Shown in pieces: positions 8,403 through 15,564 of a stretch of 39,782 nt of DNA. Both the position numbers and the translations under genes were made by a program. The stretch's first letter is position 1; the number at the start of each line of letters is the position of its first letter. The notes under the pieces were generated by a model, which had not been told where the DNA came from, did not search any database, and was given only the letters and a program-made list of their open reading frames with translations. The DNA is from Flavobacteriaceae bacterium (GTDB lineage Bacteria; Bacteroidota; Bacteroidia; Flavobacteriales; Flavobacteriaceae), in the NCBI GenBank assembly GCA_947463515.1, contig CANHRI010000022.1, forward strand, positions 1 through 39,782, in the 5' to 3' direction.

Positions 8403-8425
8403 TCCTTACTCCAAATCCTTACTCC
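8403..8425. repeat. Short direct repeats near the island end
   Basis: TCCTTACTCC occurs at 8403-8412 and 8416-8425, a 13-base period, about 75 bases inside the island boundary. Its position would suit an accessory recombinase-binding site, but nothing in the sequence proves this. Confidence 0.45.
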
Positions 8426-8538
8426 CTTTAATGACCACAAATAAAATTTTTATTTAGCACCCTTAATGAAGAAAGTTATAAACTTTATGTAATGTTTTAT
8501 TATTCATTTTTATGAATATCAGATACTTAATATTTTTT

Positions 8539-8546
8539 TATATTTG
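8539..8546 (+). promoter_or_regulatory. Possible -7 element of the island operon
   Basis: TATATTTG is a perfect -7 consensus, 80 bases before the first island gene. No TTG is found 17-23 bases upstream, so the -33 element would be weak. The whole 8432-8625 stretch is very AT-rich. Confidence 0.4.
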
Positions 8547-8625
8547 AATATAATTATGTATCAAATAAATTAGCTGATTTATTTGGTGTCTTTTAATATA
8601 TGTTAATACTTTTTATTATTACAAT

Positions 8626-10383
8626 ATGACACTAGATTATTTTAACATACAAAAAATAAGATTTTTTCTTTTTCTTACCACAATAATTATAAGTAAAGAT
8701 GCATTTTCCCAAAACGATAATCATTGCAGCAAATCTTGGTCTGAATGGAAAACCGTTTGGAGTAGCACTAGTGGTCAAGTAGAGTACCAGCTTGAATTTT
8801 TTTCCAATGGAAAATGTAGCTGTGGATTAGCAAGTAAATATGTACGAATTCGCCACACACTGCCCCAACGCACTTATGTAGAAATTTGGCTGGAAGGTAA
8901 GGATTGTGAAGATAAATTTATGACAAGTAGCTTTGGTGCTGAGACAATGAATGGAGAAATTTCCAATGATAAGGGTGACTGGCATTCCTTCAAATCAATT
9001 TCAGGAGTGGAAAAAGTGCTCATTGAGTATATGGATGGTGAAAAGAAGATTAAGATTATAACTACAAGGTCTGGTACAAAAAGATACATTAACTCCATAC
9101 CTGAAGAGGAATACAATAAGCAACAACAACAAAAAGCTTCCAGTTCATCGGGTAGCCCTACGAATCGAAGTGGTTCAAACAAAGTAGTTCCAGGAACTGC
9201 AATGCCAGCAATTGTTTTTCCTGGAGATGAATCTACTAATAGTACATCAAATAATAAAAATACAAATCAGTCAACATCGTCTAGTAGTGGAAGTCAAACA
9301 CAGACACAATTAGCTGAACAACAGCGTCAGCGACAAGAGGAGGCTAAAAGAAAGCAACAAGAAGCGGAACGTCGTCAGCGTGAAGAAGCGTTTCGTCAAA
9401 ACGAATTGCGCTATCAGGCCCAATTAAAGGAAATTACTCGTAAGAGTGAGGCGCGCGCACAAAGAGATGCCAGTATTATGCAAGGAATGGGAGCGGTATT
9501 TTCCATTCTTCAACAAAATGAAATAAGTAAGGGTTTGAATGAAGATGCCAGAAAACGCAGAAAACGAATAGATGAGTTTAACACCAAAAGTAAAGACCCC
9601 TCTTATGAGTTGACTGATTGCGATAAATGCCGTGGGGAAGGGTATAAATATTGTGGTAATTGTAAAGGTAAAGGAGAAAAAGTTTGTATAGCTTGTAGTG
9701 GTAGCGGTGGTAAGCGCTGCTCATCTTGTAATGGATCGGGTAAAAAAAACTGGGGTACCTTTATCTTATCTTGTACCAACTGTTCAGGAACAGGTATAAA
9801 GCAGTGTATTGCATGCAGCAATAAAGGTGTTTCTGTATGTGTTTCATGCTTTGGGCGAGGTGAATACCAGTGTTATTGCGAAGGGACGGGGAAGATGCTT
9901 CTTGCTAAGACCAACCATGAAGAGGTTAATCACGATGTTGATAGTCTAGAAAATGATTTAACGTATGGATTGAAACAAGCTGAAATTGACTCTAAAATTT
10001 TAGCAGGATTACAATTCAGTAACAAACCAACTGAAAAAGAACTAGACTCTGTTTATTATATTAGTTACAGTAGATACTATAGTAAAGAAACTAAAACAAC
10101 TGCTTTTATTGAGCTTTACATGATGAACAGATATAGTGACGGCACTTACCCCCTTTTATCTGATGTCTATGAGAAAATTAAATTTCAACCTACGGTGTCA
10201 TCAAACGCAACAAGACGATTTCTTGGATTTTTTAAGAACTTGAATGAAGCAAAAGCAGCTATTAAGTTAATTAACGAACGTGCTACACAGCAGCAAATAG
10301 ATGTAAAGGAGAAAAAGGAACCCAAGAGAATTAATCCTCCCACATCTCCCTCGAGAACCAATGATGATTTCTGGAAAAACTAA
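8626..10383 (+). CDS. Exported protein with DnaJ-type CXXCXGXG cysteine-rich domain
   Basis: A 585-residue protein with a probable signal peptide (about 1-29, hydrophobic FFLFLTTIIIS then AFSQ). A domain of about 130 residues (31-160, with Cys34, 64, 66 and 93) follows, then a Ser/Asn/Gln-rich linker (165-228) and a charged coiled coil (228-320). Residues 332-423 hold seven C-x-x-C units, mostly CxxCxGxG (CDKCRGEG, CGNCKGKG, CIACSGSG, CSSCNGSG, CTNCSGTG, CIACSNKG, CVSCFGRG), and a final CYCEGTG. DnaJ has four such units, used to bind two zinc ions and hold unfolded protein; here there is no J domain. The C-terminal 160 residues are unknown; RRFLGFFKNLNEAKAAI faintly recalls the last strand-helix of SPOR domains. 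Function unknown; 16 bases separate it from the next gene. Confidence 0.85.
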   Translation: MTLDYFNIQKIRFFLFLTTIIISKDAFSQNDNHCSKSWSEWKTVWSSTSGQVEYQLEFFSNGKCSCGLASKYVRIRHTLPQRTYVEIWLEGKDCEDKFMTSSFGAETMNGEISNDKGDWHSFKSISGVEKVLIEYMDGEKKIKIITTRSGTKRYINSIPEEEYNKQQQQKASSSSGSPTNRSGSNKVVPGTAMPAIVFPGDESTNSTSNNKNTNQSTSSSSGSQTQTQLAEQQRQRQEEAKRKQQEAERRQREEAFRQNELRYQAQLKEITRKSEARAQRDASIMQGMGAVFSILQQNEISKGLNEDARKRRKRIDEFNTKSKDPSYELTDCDKCRGEGYKYCGNCKGKGEKVCIACSGSGGKRCSSCNGSGKKNWGTFILSCTNCSGTGIKQCIACSNKGVSVCVSCFGRGEYQCYCEGTGKMLLAKTNHEEVNHDVDSLENDLTYGLKQAEIDSKILAGLQFSNKPTEKELDSVYYISYSRYYSKETKTTAFIELYMMNRYSDGTYPLLSDVYEKIKFQPTVSSNATRRFLGFFKNLNEAKAAIKLINERATQQQIDVKEKKEPKRINPPTSPSRTNDDFWKN

Positions 10384-10399
10384 TTTAAAATAATTTTAT

Positions 10400-11515
10400 A
10401 TGAAGCATTTAATTCTTTCAGCACTTGCGCTACTTTGGATTTTTACTCCACTAAGTGCACAGATTACAGATCAACAAGCACGCGAACAGTTTCAACAAGC
10501 AGAAGCGCTTTATGAAAAAGGCGATAATAACCAATGCTATGAGGTTTGTCAGGATTTAATCGATAAATTAGGTGAAGCTAATCCAAGAATTCTTTACCTA
10601 GCCTTAAAATCAGCATACAATAGTTTAGAGAAAAAAAATGACAAGAGTGAATTGAGTTTTAAAAAAACGTACAAAAACTTTTCAATACTGAATGAGGATG
10701 CGGAAAAGTTCTTTTCAATGATTGATAAAAACACCTACCCATCCGAAAAGTACCGTGAAATGGTTGAAATCAGAGAGTACATTCAGGCGGGTTTAAAAAC
10801 ATATGCCTATCAAAATGAACGTAAGCCAGAAGATGCCATTAATTTTCTTAACGATTGTGCAAGAAAATTTGCTATAAAATCCGATGCATCACCTGTTAAA
10901 GACTGTATAGTTTGTGGGAGCTTTGAAGTTAGTTTCTCGCTTAATGGGTCTCAATTAATTATTAATGCATTTGGCACCTATGAAAACAAACATAATCGCG
11001 GTTCAAATCAAGCAGGAAGAGAACGTATTGTTATAGACCTTTCAAAGGTATGGATTAAAAACTTTGAATATAAATATCATAACGTATTGACATATCAGCA
11101 TTTTTTTACATGGGAATTTGGAAATATAGCAATTCACAAAATTCATGAGAATAGAAATCTTTCCTACTTCTGGAAAACAGATGAAGCCGCTCCAATGATT
11201 GTGGGGCCTACCATTTTTATTGATGGGGAGGCAAATTATGATAATATAGATTGGTATTACGATTACGAATACAATAAGAAGTTAATATATAAGATCGAAG
11301 ATTTTGAAAAGCATTTAAACTCTCACGGAATGGTAAAAAGAGGATCCGGATTCTATATTTATACCTTTTTTAATCAAGATTGGAATGATGAGTTTAAAGC
11401 TGGAAAATACAGAGATAGAATTCTGGAAGCTTTTGAGTTCCTTATTGACTATTTTGGTGGGGGAACTCCGACTCAAAACAAACAGGAAAATGATAAAATC
11501 AAATCTAAATTCTAG
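10400..11515 (+). CDS. Exported TPR-like protein of unknown function
   Basis: A 371-residue protein. Residues 1-20 are a clear signal peptide (MKHLILSALALLWIF, cut after LSAQ or nearby). Residues 24-130 are helical with a TPR-like pattern (QFQQAEALYEKGDNNQCYEVCQDL). The remaining 230 residues are rich in aromatic residues and beta-like, with a Cys pair CIVC around residue 172 and a run of Tyr/Asp (DWYYDYEYNKK); I recognise no family. It follows the zinc-finger gene by 16 bases on the same strand and ends before a strong terminator, so the two are almost certainly co-transcribed and probably act in the same extracytoplasmic process. Base composition is AT-rich like its partner and unlike the flanking core genes. 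Confidence 0.82.
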   Translation: MKHLILSALALLWIFTPLSAQITDQQAREQFQQAEALYEKGDNNQCYEVCQDLIDKLGEANPRILYLALKSAYNSLEKKNDKSELSFKKTYKNFSILNEDAEKFFSMIDKNTYPSEKYREMVEIREYIQAGLKTYAYQNERKPEDAINFLNDCARKFAIKSDASPVKDCIVCGSFEVSFSLNGSQLIINAFGTYENKHNRGSNQAGRERIVIDLSKVWIKNFEYKYHNVLTYQHFFTWEFGNIAIHKIHENRNLSYFWKTDEAAPMIVGPTIFIDGEANYDNIDWYYDYEYNKKLIYKIEDFEKHLNSHGMVKRGSGFYIYTFFNQDWNDEFKAGKYRDRILEAFEFLIDYFGGGTPTQNKQENDKIKSKF

Positions 11516-11679
11516 ATAGCTTGTTCATTGTAAACCCACCATTTTTTGTTTAAAGTATTTAATAAAGTTGCAATAATTCATGATTGCCAATCAATACACT
11601 AGAAGTTCCGTAAACAAACTATGTTTGGTTTAAAGTAATCTGTTAGTTTGTACTTATGATAGTGCAATTATCGTTAGAG

Positions 11680-11708
11680 GAGTGGAAATTAATTCCACTC
11701 TTTTTTTT
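11680..11708 (+). terminator. Intrinsic terminator of the island operon
   Basis: The stem GAGTGGAA / TTCCACTC (11680-11687 with 11693-11700) can extend into the ATTAA loop, followed by eight T (11701-11708). It lies 165 bases after the stop of the TPR-like gene. The 11516-11679 stretch has no gene. Confidence 0.85.
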
Positions 11709-11766
11709 GACTTTTGGATCCTTAGTGAGTTTCAAATGGTGTATAAATAACATCAATTTAAGAAAT

Positions 11767-11850
11767 GTGTCACAACTTTCCGCTTGTAAGTACTATAAAA
11801 CCTGAAAAGTGTGTCAAATTAGTGTCACAAAAGTGTCAGAAAAAGTGTCA
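11767..11850. repeat. Helically phased GTGTCA repeat cluster
   Basis: GTGTCA occurs at 11767, 11811, 11822, 11833 and 11845. The last four are spaced 11, 11 and 12 bases, about one helical turn each, within units of the form A(A)AGTGTCA. The cluster lies 180-260 bases inside the island from the tRNA. Arm-type binding sites of tyrosine recombinases are often arranged this way, but a regulator site is equally possible. Confidence 0.6.
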
Positions 11851-11883
11851 AAAACGGGTGTTTTTTGCGTTTTTTGGAGACAG

Positions 11884-11913
11884 TTGTACAGATTTAATTT
11901 TGTTGTATATTTG
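11884..11913 (+). promoter_or_regulatory. Orphan promoter-like sequence in the island
   Basis: TTG (11884-11886), 19 bases, then a perfect TATATTTG (11906-11913). This is a full Bacteroidota promoter pattern pointing right, toward the tRNA-Met 3' end, with no gene between. It could make a short RNA antisense to the tRNA, or be a remnant of a lost gene's promoter. Confidence 0.4.
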
Positions 11914-11989
11914 AAAAATAAACCAGACACATTACGTTTTTTAATTTCTGTAATATATTGATATTCAATAGTTATAGTAAGTTTTCTGC

Positions 11990-12022
11990 AAAAAAAAAAT
12001 CTCCACATTGCTGTGAAGATTT
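11990..12022 (-). terminator. Current terminator of tRNA-Met, supplied by the island
   Basis: An 11-base-pair stem (11997-12007 with 12012-12022) with loop TTGC is followed on the minus strand by a U run (plus-strand A at 11990-11999). The one non-standard pair is G-U only on the minus strand. It begins 6 bases after the tRNA 3' end. Its sequence is unrelated to the older terminator at 8245-8277. Confidence 0.8.
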
Positions 12023-12028
12023 TGTTTG

Positions 12029-12102
12029 TAGCGAGAGAGAGATTTGAACTCTCGACCTCAGGGTTATGAATCCTGCGCTCTAACCGACTGAGCTACCTCG
12101 CC
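12029..12102 (-). tRNA. tRNA-Met (anticodon CAT)
   Basis: The minus strand folds into a complete cloverleaf of 74 bases: acceptor GGCGAGG with TCTCGCT, D stem GCTC/GAGC, anticodon stem CAGGA/CCCTG with loop TTCATAA (anticodon CAT), T stem GAGAG/CTCTC with loop TTCAAAT, and discriminator A. CCA is not encoded. The first acceptor pair G-U and the A-C at the bottom of the anticodon stem are non-standard. GGCGAGGTAGCTCAG resembles elongator tRNA-Met; a tRNA-Ile with modified C34 is the alternative. Its 3' half is the island integration site. Confidence 0.93.
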
Positions 12103-12245
12103 AAGACGTGCATTAACCCGTTTGTCAATGCGGGTGCAAATATATAATTAATATGAATGTCTGCAAATTATTCCTTTCAAAAAAAAATATTTTTTTTAAA
12201 GTGAAATTTCTTAAATAAATTATATATTTCGAAAAAAAATAGATT

Positions 12246-12638
12246 ATGGCACAAAAAGTACGCTACGAGATTGAGTTCCCCATAAATTCCTCACCTCAGT
12301 TACTTTATCAGTATATTTCAACCCCTTCTGGATTACAAGAATGGTTTGCCGATAACGTAAATTCAAGAGGAGAATTTTTTACTTTTCATTGGGAAGATAC
12401 CGAAGAACACGCCCGTTTGGCCTCCAAAAAAACGGGAGAGAAAGTTCGTTTTAAATGGGTAGATGAACAAAAGAAAGATACGGAGTATTTTTTTGAATTA
12501 CGTATCCTAGAAGATGAAATCACCAAAGATGTTTCCTTGATGGTCGTCGACTTTGCCGAAGAGGATGAGGTCGATGAGTCCAAACAATTGTGGGAAAATC
12601 AAGTTTCCGATTTGAAGCATGTAATTGGTTCGGTGTAA
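12246..12638 (+). CDS. START-like (SRPBCC/AHSA1-type) domain protein
   Basis: A 130-residue cytoplasmic protein with one helix-grip fold. The N-terminal FPINSSPQLLYQYISTPSGLQEWFAD is the conserved beta1-alpha1 segment with the Trp-Phe pair of AHSA1/START-like proteins. The middle (GEFFTFHWE, VRFKWVDE) forms the curved sheet, and the last helix is DESKQLWENQVSDLKHVIGSV. Small proteins of this type are widespread in Flavobacteriia and have no established role. A variant -7 element TATATTTC at 12223-12230 lies just upstream. The gene is the first core gene after the tRNA. Confidence 0.85.
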   Translation: MAQKVRYEIEFPINSSPQLLYQYISTPSGLQEWFADNVNSRGEFFTFHWEDTEEHARLASKKTGEKVRFKWVDEQKKDTEYFFELRILEDEITKDVSLMVVDFAEEDEVDESKQLWENQVSDLKHVIGSV

Positions 12639-12653
12639 TTGTCTTTTACTTCC

Positions 12654-12661
12654 TATATTTG
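12654..12661 (+). promoter_or_regulatory. -7 element before the aminotransferase gene
   Basis: A perfect TATATTTG lies 25 bases before the ATG at 12687, in the short gap after the START-like gene. No well-spaced TTG is found, so promoter strength is uncertain. It implies a leader of about 20 bases made up mostly of the following hairpin. Confidence 0.45.
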
Positions 12662-12686
12662 TCCCTCCAAAAAAGAGGGATTTTTT
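12662..12686 (+). terminator. Terminator-like hairpin abutting the aminotransferase start codon
   Basis: TCCCTC (12662-12667), a 7-base loop and GAGGGA (12675-12680) are followed by six T and then directly by the ATG at 12687. It could terminate transcripts from the START-like gene, or act as a leader hairpin that hides or exposes the start of the next gene. Confidence 0.6.
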
Positions 12687-13508
12687 ATGTTTAATTTCAA
12701 CGGAACTTTAGTCGATCATACAACCGTTTTTTCATCCTCCAATCGCGCACTTTTGTACGGTGATGCATTGTTTGAAACGATTCGTGTGGTTGATGGAACT
12801 GTTTGCTTTTGGGAAGATCATTATTTTCGTTTAATGGCTTCCATGCGTATTTTACGAATGCGTATTCCCAGCACCTTTACGATGGAATATCTTGAATCGC
12901 AGTTGAAAAGTGTGGTGACATCGCAAGGTGCTTTTCGGGTGCGTCTCACGGTGTATCGCAACGAAGGCGGTTATTACACTCCAGTAACCAATTCCGTTTC
13001 GTTTTGTATTGAAGCTACTCCTTTGGCTACAACTCATTTTATTCATGAGGCAACTCCATGTAACGCTGATTTGTTTAAAGATTTTTATGTGCCCAACCAC
13101 TTAATGTCCACGCTAAAAACAACTAACCGTTTACTCAATATTGTGGGAGCAGTATATGCACAAGAGAACGACTTAGATATGTGTATAGTGCTCAACGAGC
13201 AAAAGCGGGTGGCTGAGGTACTTAACGGTAACTTGTTTATGCTCCAAGGAAAAAAACTAATTACCCCGCCGCTTAGTGAAGGCTGCTTAAATGGTGTTCT
13301 GCGAAAACAAATGCTCAAAATGGTAACGGCCCATCCCGAGTGGGAAGTTGAAGAAGCCCCAATATCCCCTTTTGAATTACAAAATGCCGATGAATTATTC
13401 TATACCAATGCTATTCAAGGCATCCGTTCGATAACCCATTACCGTAAAAAAGAGTTTGTCACCACGCAAGCACAAGCATGGACAGCGCAATTAAATCAGT
13501 TAGTTTAA
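12687..13508 (+). CDS. Class IV aminotransferase family protein (PabC-like)
   Basis: A 273-residue PLP enzyme of fold type IV. The start MFNFNGTLV is chosen over the upstream non-ATG opening (12639) because family proteins begin here. RALLYGDALFETIRV and the following WEDHYFRL are typical N-domain motifs; the PLP lysine is in MSTLKTTNRLLN, and the cofactor-binding Glu in VAEVLNGNLF. GCLNGVLRKQML and ELFYTNAIQGIRSI follow. This family includes aminodeoxychorismate lyase (PabC), D-amino acid and branched-chain aminotransferases. The short length and ADCL-like ETIRV segment favour a PabC-like role in folate synthesis, but the substrate is not settled. The end overlaps the convergent yqgE by 9 bases. 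Confidence 0.85.
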   Translation: MFNFNGTLVDHTTVFSSSNRALLYGDALFETIRVVDGTVCFWEDHYFRLMASMRILRMRIPSTFTMEYLESQLKSVVTSQGAFRVRLTVYRNEGGYYTPVTNSVSFCIEATPLATTHFIHEATPCNADLFKDFYVPNHLMSTLKTTNRLLNIVGAVYAQENDLDMCIVLNEQKRVAEVLNGNLFMLQGKKLITPPLSEGCLNGVLRKQMLKMVTAHPEWEVEEAPISPFELQNADELFYTNAIQGIRSITHYRKKEFVTTQAQAWTAQLNQLV

Positions 13509-14060
13509 AATAGGATTTTCAGGCGCATTAGACCATAAGACGTAGTCGCCTCCGAGTTCCAAAATTTTTTCTTTCCAAAAATCATTAGACGATTTACTTA
13601 AAATAGTTTGCTTATAACTATTGGTACAAACAATCCACGACTGCGATTCGAGTTCCTGCTCCAATTGTTGTGCCCCCCAACCCGTATACCCCAAGAAAAA
13701 GCGAATGTTGTCTTTTTGAATTGTACCATTGTTGAGTAATTCTTTGGTGCGTTCAAAATCGCCTCCCCAATAAATTCCTTTAGAAATTTCAATACTATTG
13801 GGTAACAAATCGGGAATGTTGTGAATAAAATAAAGATTGTCCTGCTCAACAGGTCCTCCATTGTAAATAGTGAACGAAGACGTAATATCGGGGATTAAAT
13901 CGTGTAAGGCATAGGTAAGTGGCTTGTTAAGAATAAAACCCACCGAGCCCTCGGGATTATGATCCGCTAACAAAATAACTGATCGATTGAAGGAAAGATC
14001 CCCAATAATTGAAGGTTCTGCAATTAATAACTGTCCTTTTTGTAGGCTTTCTGTTGACAT
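13500..14060 (-). CDS. YqgE/AlgH family protein
   Basis: A 186-residue protein of the UPF0301 (YqgE/AlgH) family. Conserved segments visible are KGQLLIAEPSIIGDLSFNRSVILL, starting at residue 8 and read here in part, HNPEGSVGFILNKPL, YNGGPVEQDNLYFIH and FFLGYTGWGAQQLEQEL. The family is common in bacteria and has a known crystal fold; a link to alginate regulation was proposed in Pseudomonas, but there is no firm biochemical function. The start at 14060 matches the family's N-terminus. The upstream hairpin at 14119-14146 separates it from the HU gene. Confidence 0.93.
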   Translation of the reverse strand: MSTESLQKGQLLIAEPSIIGDLSFNRSVILLADHNPEGSVGFILNKPLTYALHDLIPDITSSFTIYNGGPVEQDNLYFIHNIPDLLPNSIEISKGIYWGGDFERTKELLNNGTIQKDNIRFFLGYTGWGAQQLEQELESQSWIVCTNSYKQTILSKSSNDFWKEKILELGGDYVLWSNAPENPILN

Positions 14061-14118
14061 TATTAAGCAATTTTAACTAAAAGTACAAAAAAAAATAGCA
14101 AGTCAATATTTTTGCAAA

Positions 14119-14146
14119 AAAAATCACGGCCGAAACCGTGATTTTT
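14119..14146 (-). terminator. Terminator after the HU gene
   Basis: AAATCACGG / CCGTGATTT (14121-14129 with 14136-14144) with flanking A and T extending the stem lies 20 bases after the HU stop on the minus strand. The A tract at 14116-14123 gives the U run for minus-strand termination. Confidence 0.8.
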
Positions 14147-14167
14147 GATGATATTGGGTAACAGAAA

Positions 14168-14440
14168 TTAGTTTACAGAACCTTCTAATTCAGCACCTGC
14201 TTTAAACTTCACTACATTTTTAGCAGCAATTTTGATTGTTTTACCGGTTTGTGGGTTTCTTCCTTCACGAGCTGCTCTTTTAGAAACAGACCAAGAACCG
14301 AAACCTACCAATGAAACTCTTCCACCTTTTTTCAAAGTAGCCCCTACATTTCCTAAAAATGACTCTAAAGCTAATTTAGCAGCTGCTTTGGAAATTCCAG
14401 CATCAGCAGCAATTGCATCGATTAATTCTGACTTGTTCAT
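14168..14440 (-). CDS. HU family DNA-binding protein
   Basis: A 90-residue histone-like protein. The dimerisation helices are MNKSELIDAIAADAGISKAAA, read from residue 1, and the DNA-binding beta arm is the conserved GFGSWSVSKRAAREGRNPQTG with its proline at the tip. KNVVKFKAGAEL closes the fold. HU bends DNA without strong sequence preference and organises the nucleoid. Codon use is more biased than in the neighbours, as expected for an abundant protein. A strong promoter and terminator frame it as a single-gene unit. Confidence 0.96.
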   Translation of the reverse strand: MNKSELIDAIAADAGISKAAAKLALESFLGNVGATLKKGGRVSLVGFGSWSVSKRAAREGRNPQTGKTIKIAAKNVVKFKAGAELEGSVN

Positions 14441-14485
14441 AATAATAGTTATTAATTGTTGGTTAAACTTAATTGTTAATCAAAA

Positions 14486-14515
14486 CAAATTTAATAGAAA
14501 ATCCACAGCATGCAA
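14486..14515 (-). promoter_or_regulatory. Promoter of the HU gene
   Basis: On the minus strand TTG (14513-14515), 19 bases, then TAAATTTG (14486-14493), a full match to the Bacteroidota promoter pattern. The leader would be about 40 bases. Confidence 0.7.
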
Positions 14516-14616
14516 GTGATTACACGTATTTTTGGCTAATTTGTTGATAACTCAATTTATTTGTTGATAAACAACCTAAAAAACAGTCCGATTCTAGTGT
14601 TTATAGGGTCTCCCAA

Positions 14617-15564
14617 TTACTCCACACGGCATTGTGGGCTAAATTGCATGCCATTCAATACCTCTTGAGCTGTCATTTTTTTCTTGCCCGGAAATTGCAG
14701 GACTTTTATTTTTAAGTACCCATCAGGCACTACAATGTCAATTTCCCTTTTAGTCGTTTTCCACTGCCCAACAACTTCTGAATGTTGGGTTTCAACAAAA
14801 GTAGCTTCATAAATTTTAACCGCCCAATTCGTTTCTCCATCAATGAATTGACACCAAGCGGTAGGGAAGGGCGATAAACCTCGGATTTGGTTATACACAT
14901 CTTTTCCTTTTTTATGAAAATCCAATTGGCAGTTTTCTTTGTTCAACTTATAAGCAGTCTTTAATTCACCCGTTTCAATTTGGGGAACTGTGGCCACATC
15001 ACCTTGTGCAATGCGCTCCAAAGTTTCAAGCACAGCTTCTTTTCCCAATTCCATCAAGCGGTCATGTAAATTTCCTGTGTTTTCCTCGGGTTCAATTGCC
15101 GTTTTTTTCGACAAGATTATAGCGCCGGTATCTATTTTATCATCAATAAAAAAGGTAGTCACCCCCGTTTCGGTTTCTCCATTGATAATGGCCCAATGGA
15201 TCGGCGCTGCTCCCCGGTATTGCGGCAACAACGACGCATGTAAATTGAAGGTGCCCAACTTCGGCAAACGCCATACAACCTCCGGCAACATACGAAACGC
15301 GACCACAACTTGCACATTCGCATTCCAAGCCTCTAAAGCCGCAATGAAATCGGGGTCTTTTAAATTGGTGGGTTGTAACAACGGAAGTCCTTGCGCTAAA
15401 GCATATTCTTTCACCGCCGAAAATTTAAGCTGCTGTCCTCGACCCGCGGGTTTGTCGGCAGCAGTAACTACACCCACTACCTGCAATCCTTGTTGTACAA
15501 TAGCCTCCAAGATTCCGACCGCAAATTCGGGCGTTCCCATAAATACAATTCGTAATGATTCCAT
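14617..15564 (-). CDS. fmt: Methionyl-tRNA formyltransferase
   Basis: A 315-residue enzyme that formylates initiator Met-tRNA using 10-formyltetrahydrofolate. The N-terminal FMGTPEFAVGILEAI starts the Rossmann fold. The catalytic region is FNLHASLLPQYRGAAPIHW (Asn-x-His) followed by GVTTFFIDDKIDTG, whose Asp completes the triad. The C-terminal beta-barrel domain (about 205-315) contains GLSPFPTAWC and binds the tRNA. Length matches E. coli Fmt (315). Its ATG overlaps the recQ stop codon by one base (TAATG), so the two are translationally coupled. Confidence 0.97.
   Translation of the reverse strand: MESLRIVFMGTPEFAVGILEAIVQQGLQVVGVVTAADKPAGRGQQLKFSAVKEYALAQGLPLLQPTNLKDPDFIAALEAWNANVQVVVAFRMLPEVVWRLPKLGTFNLHASLLPQYRGAAPIHWAIINGETETGVTTFFIDDKIDTGAIILSKKTAIEPEENTGNLHDRLMELGKEAVLETLERIAQGDVATVPQIETGELKTAYKLNKENCQLDFHKKGKDVYNQIRGLSPFPTAWCQFIDGETNWAVKIYEATFVETQHSEVVGQWKTTKREIDIVVPDGYLKIKVLQFPGKKKMTAQEVLNGMQFSPQCRVE

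Larger units (their letters stand above)
8289..12070. mobile_element. 3.7-kb genomic island integrated in tRNA-Met
   Basis: The interval is bounded by the 43-base direct repeat of the tRNA-Met 3' half (8289-8331 and 12028-12070). It holds two plus-strand genes (8626-10383, 10400-11515), a terminator, a cluster of GTGTCA repeats near the tRNA end and a pair of TCCTTACTCC repeats near the other end. Its DNA is visibly AT-richer than the flanking core genes. No recombinase gene or clear remnant was found, so it is either non-autonomous or has lost its integrase. The 8332-8625 and 11516-12027 stretches contain no gene I can support. Confidence 0.8.

Noticed and set aside
11814..12008. 64-codon minus-strand open frame at the island end, possible integrase remnant
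   Set aside because: It covers the GTGTCA repeats and the tRNA terminator, has low-complexity ends, and shows no recombinase motif (no Arg, His-x-x-Arg or Tyr block). Treated as non-coding.
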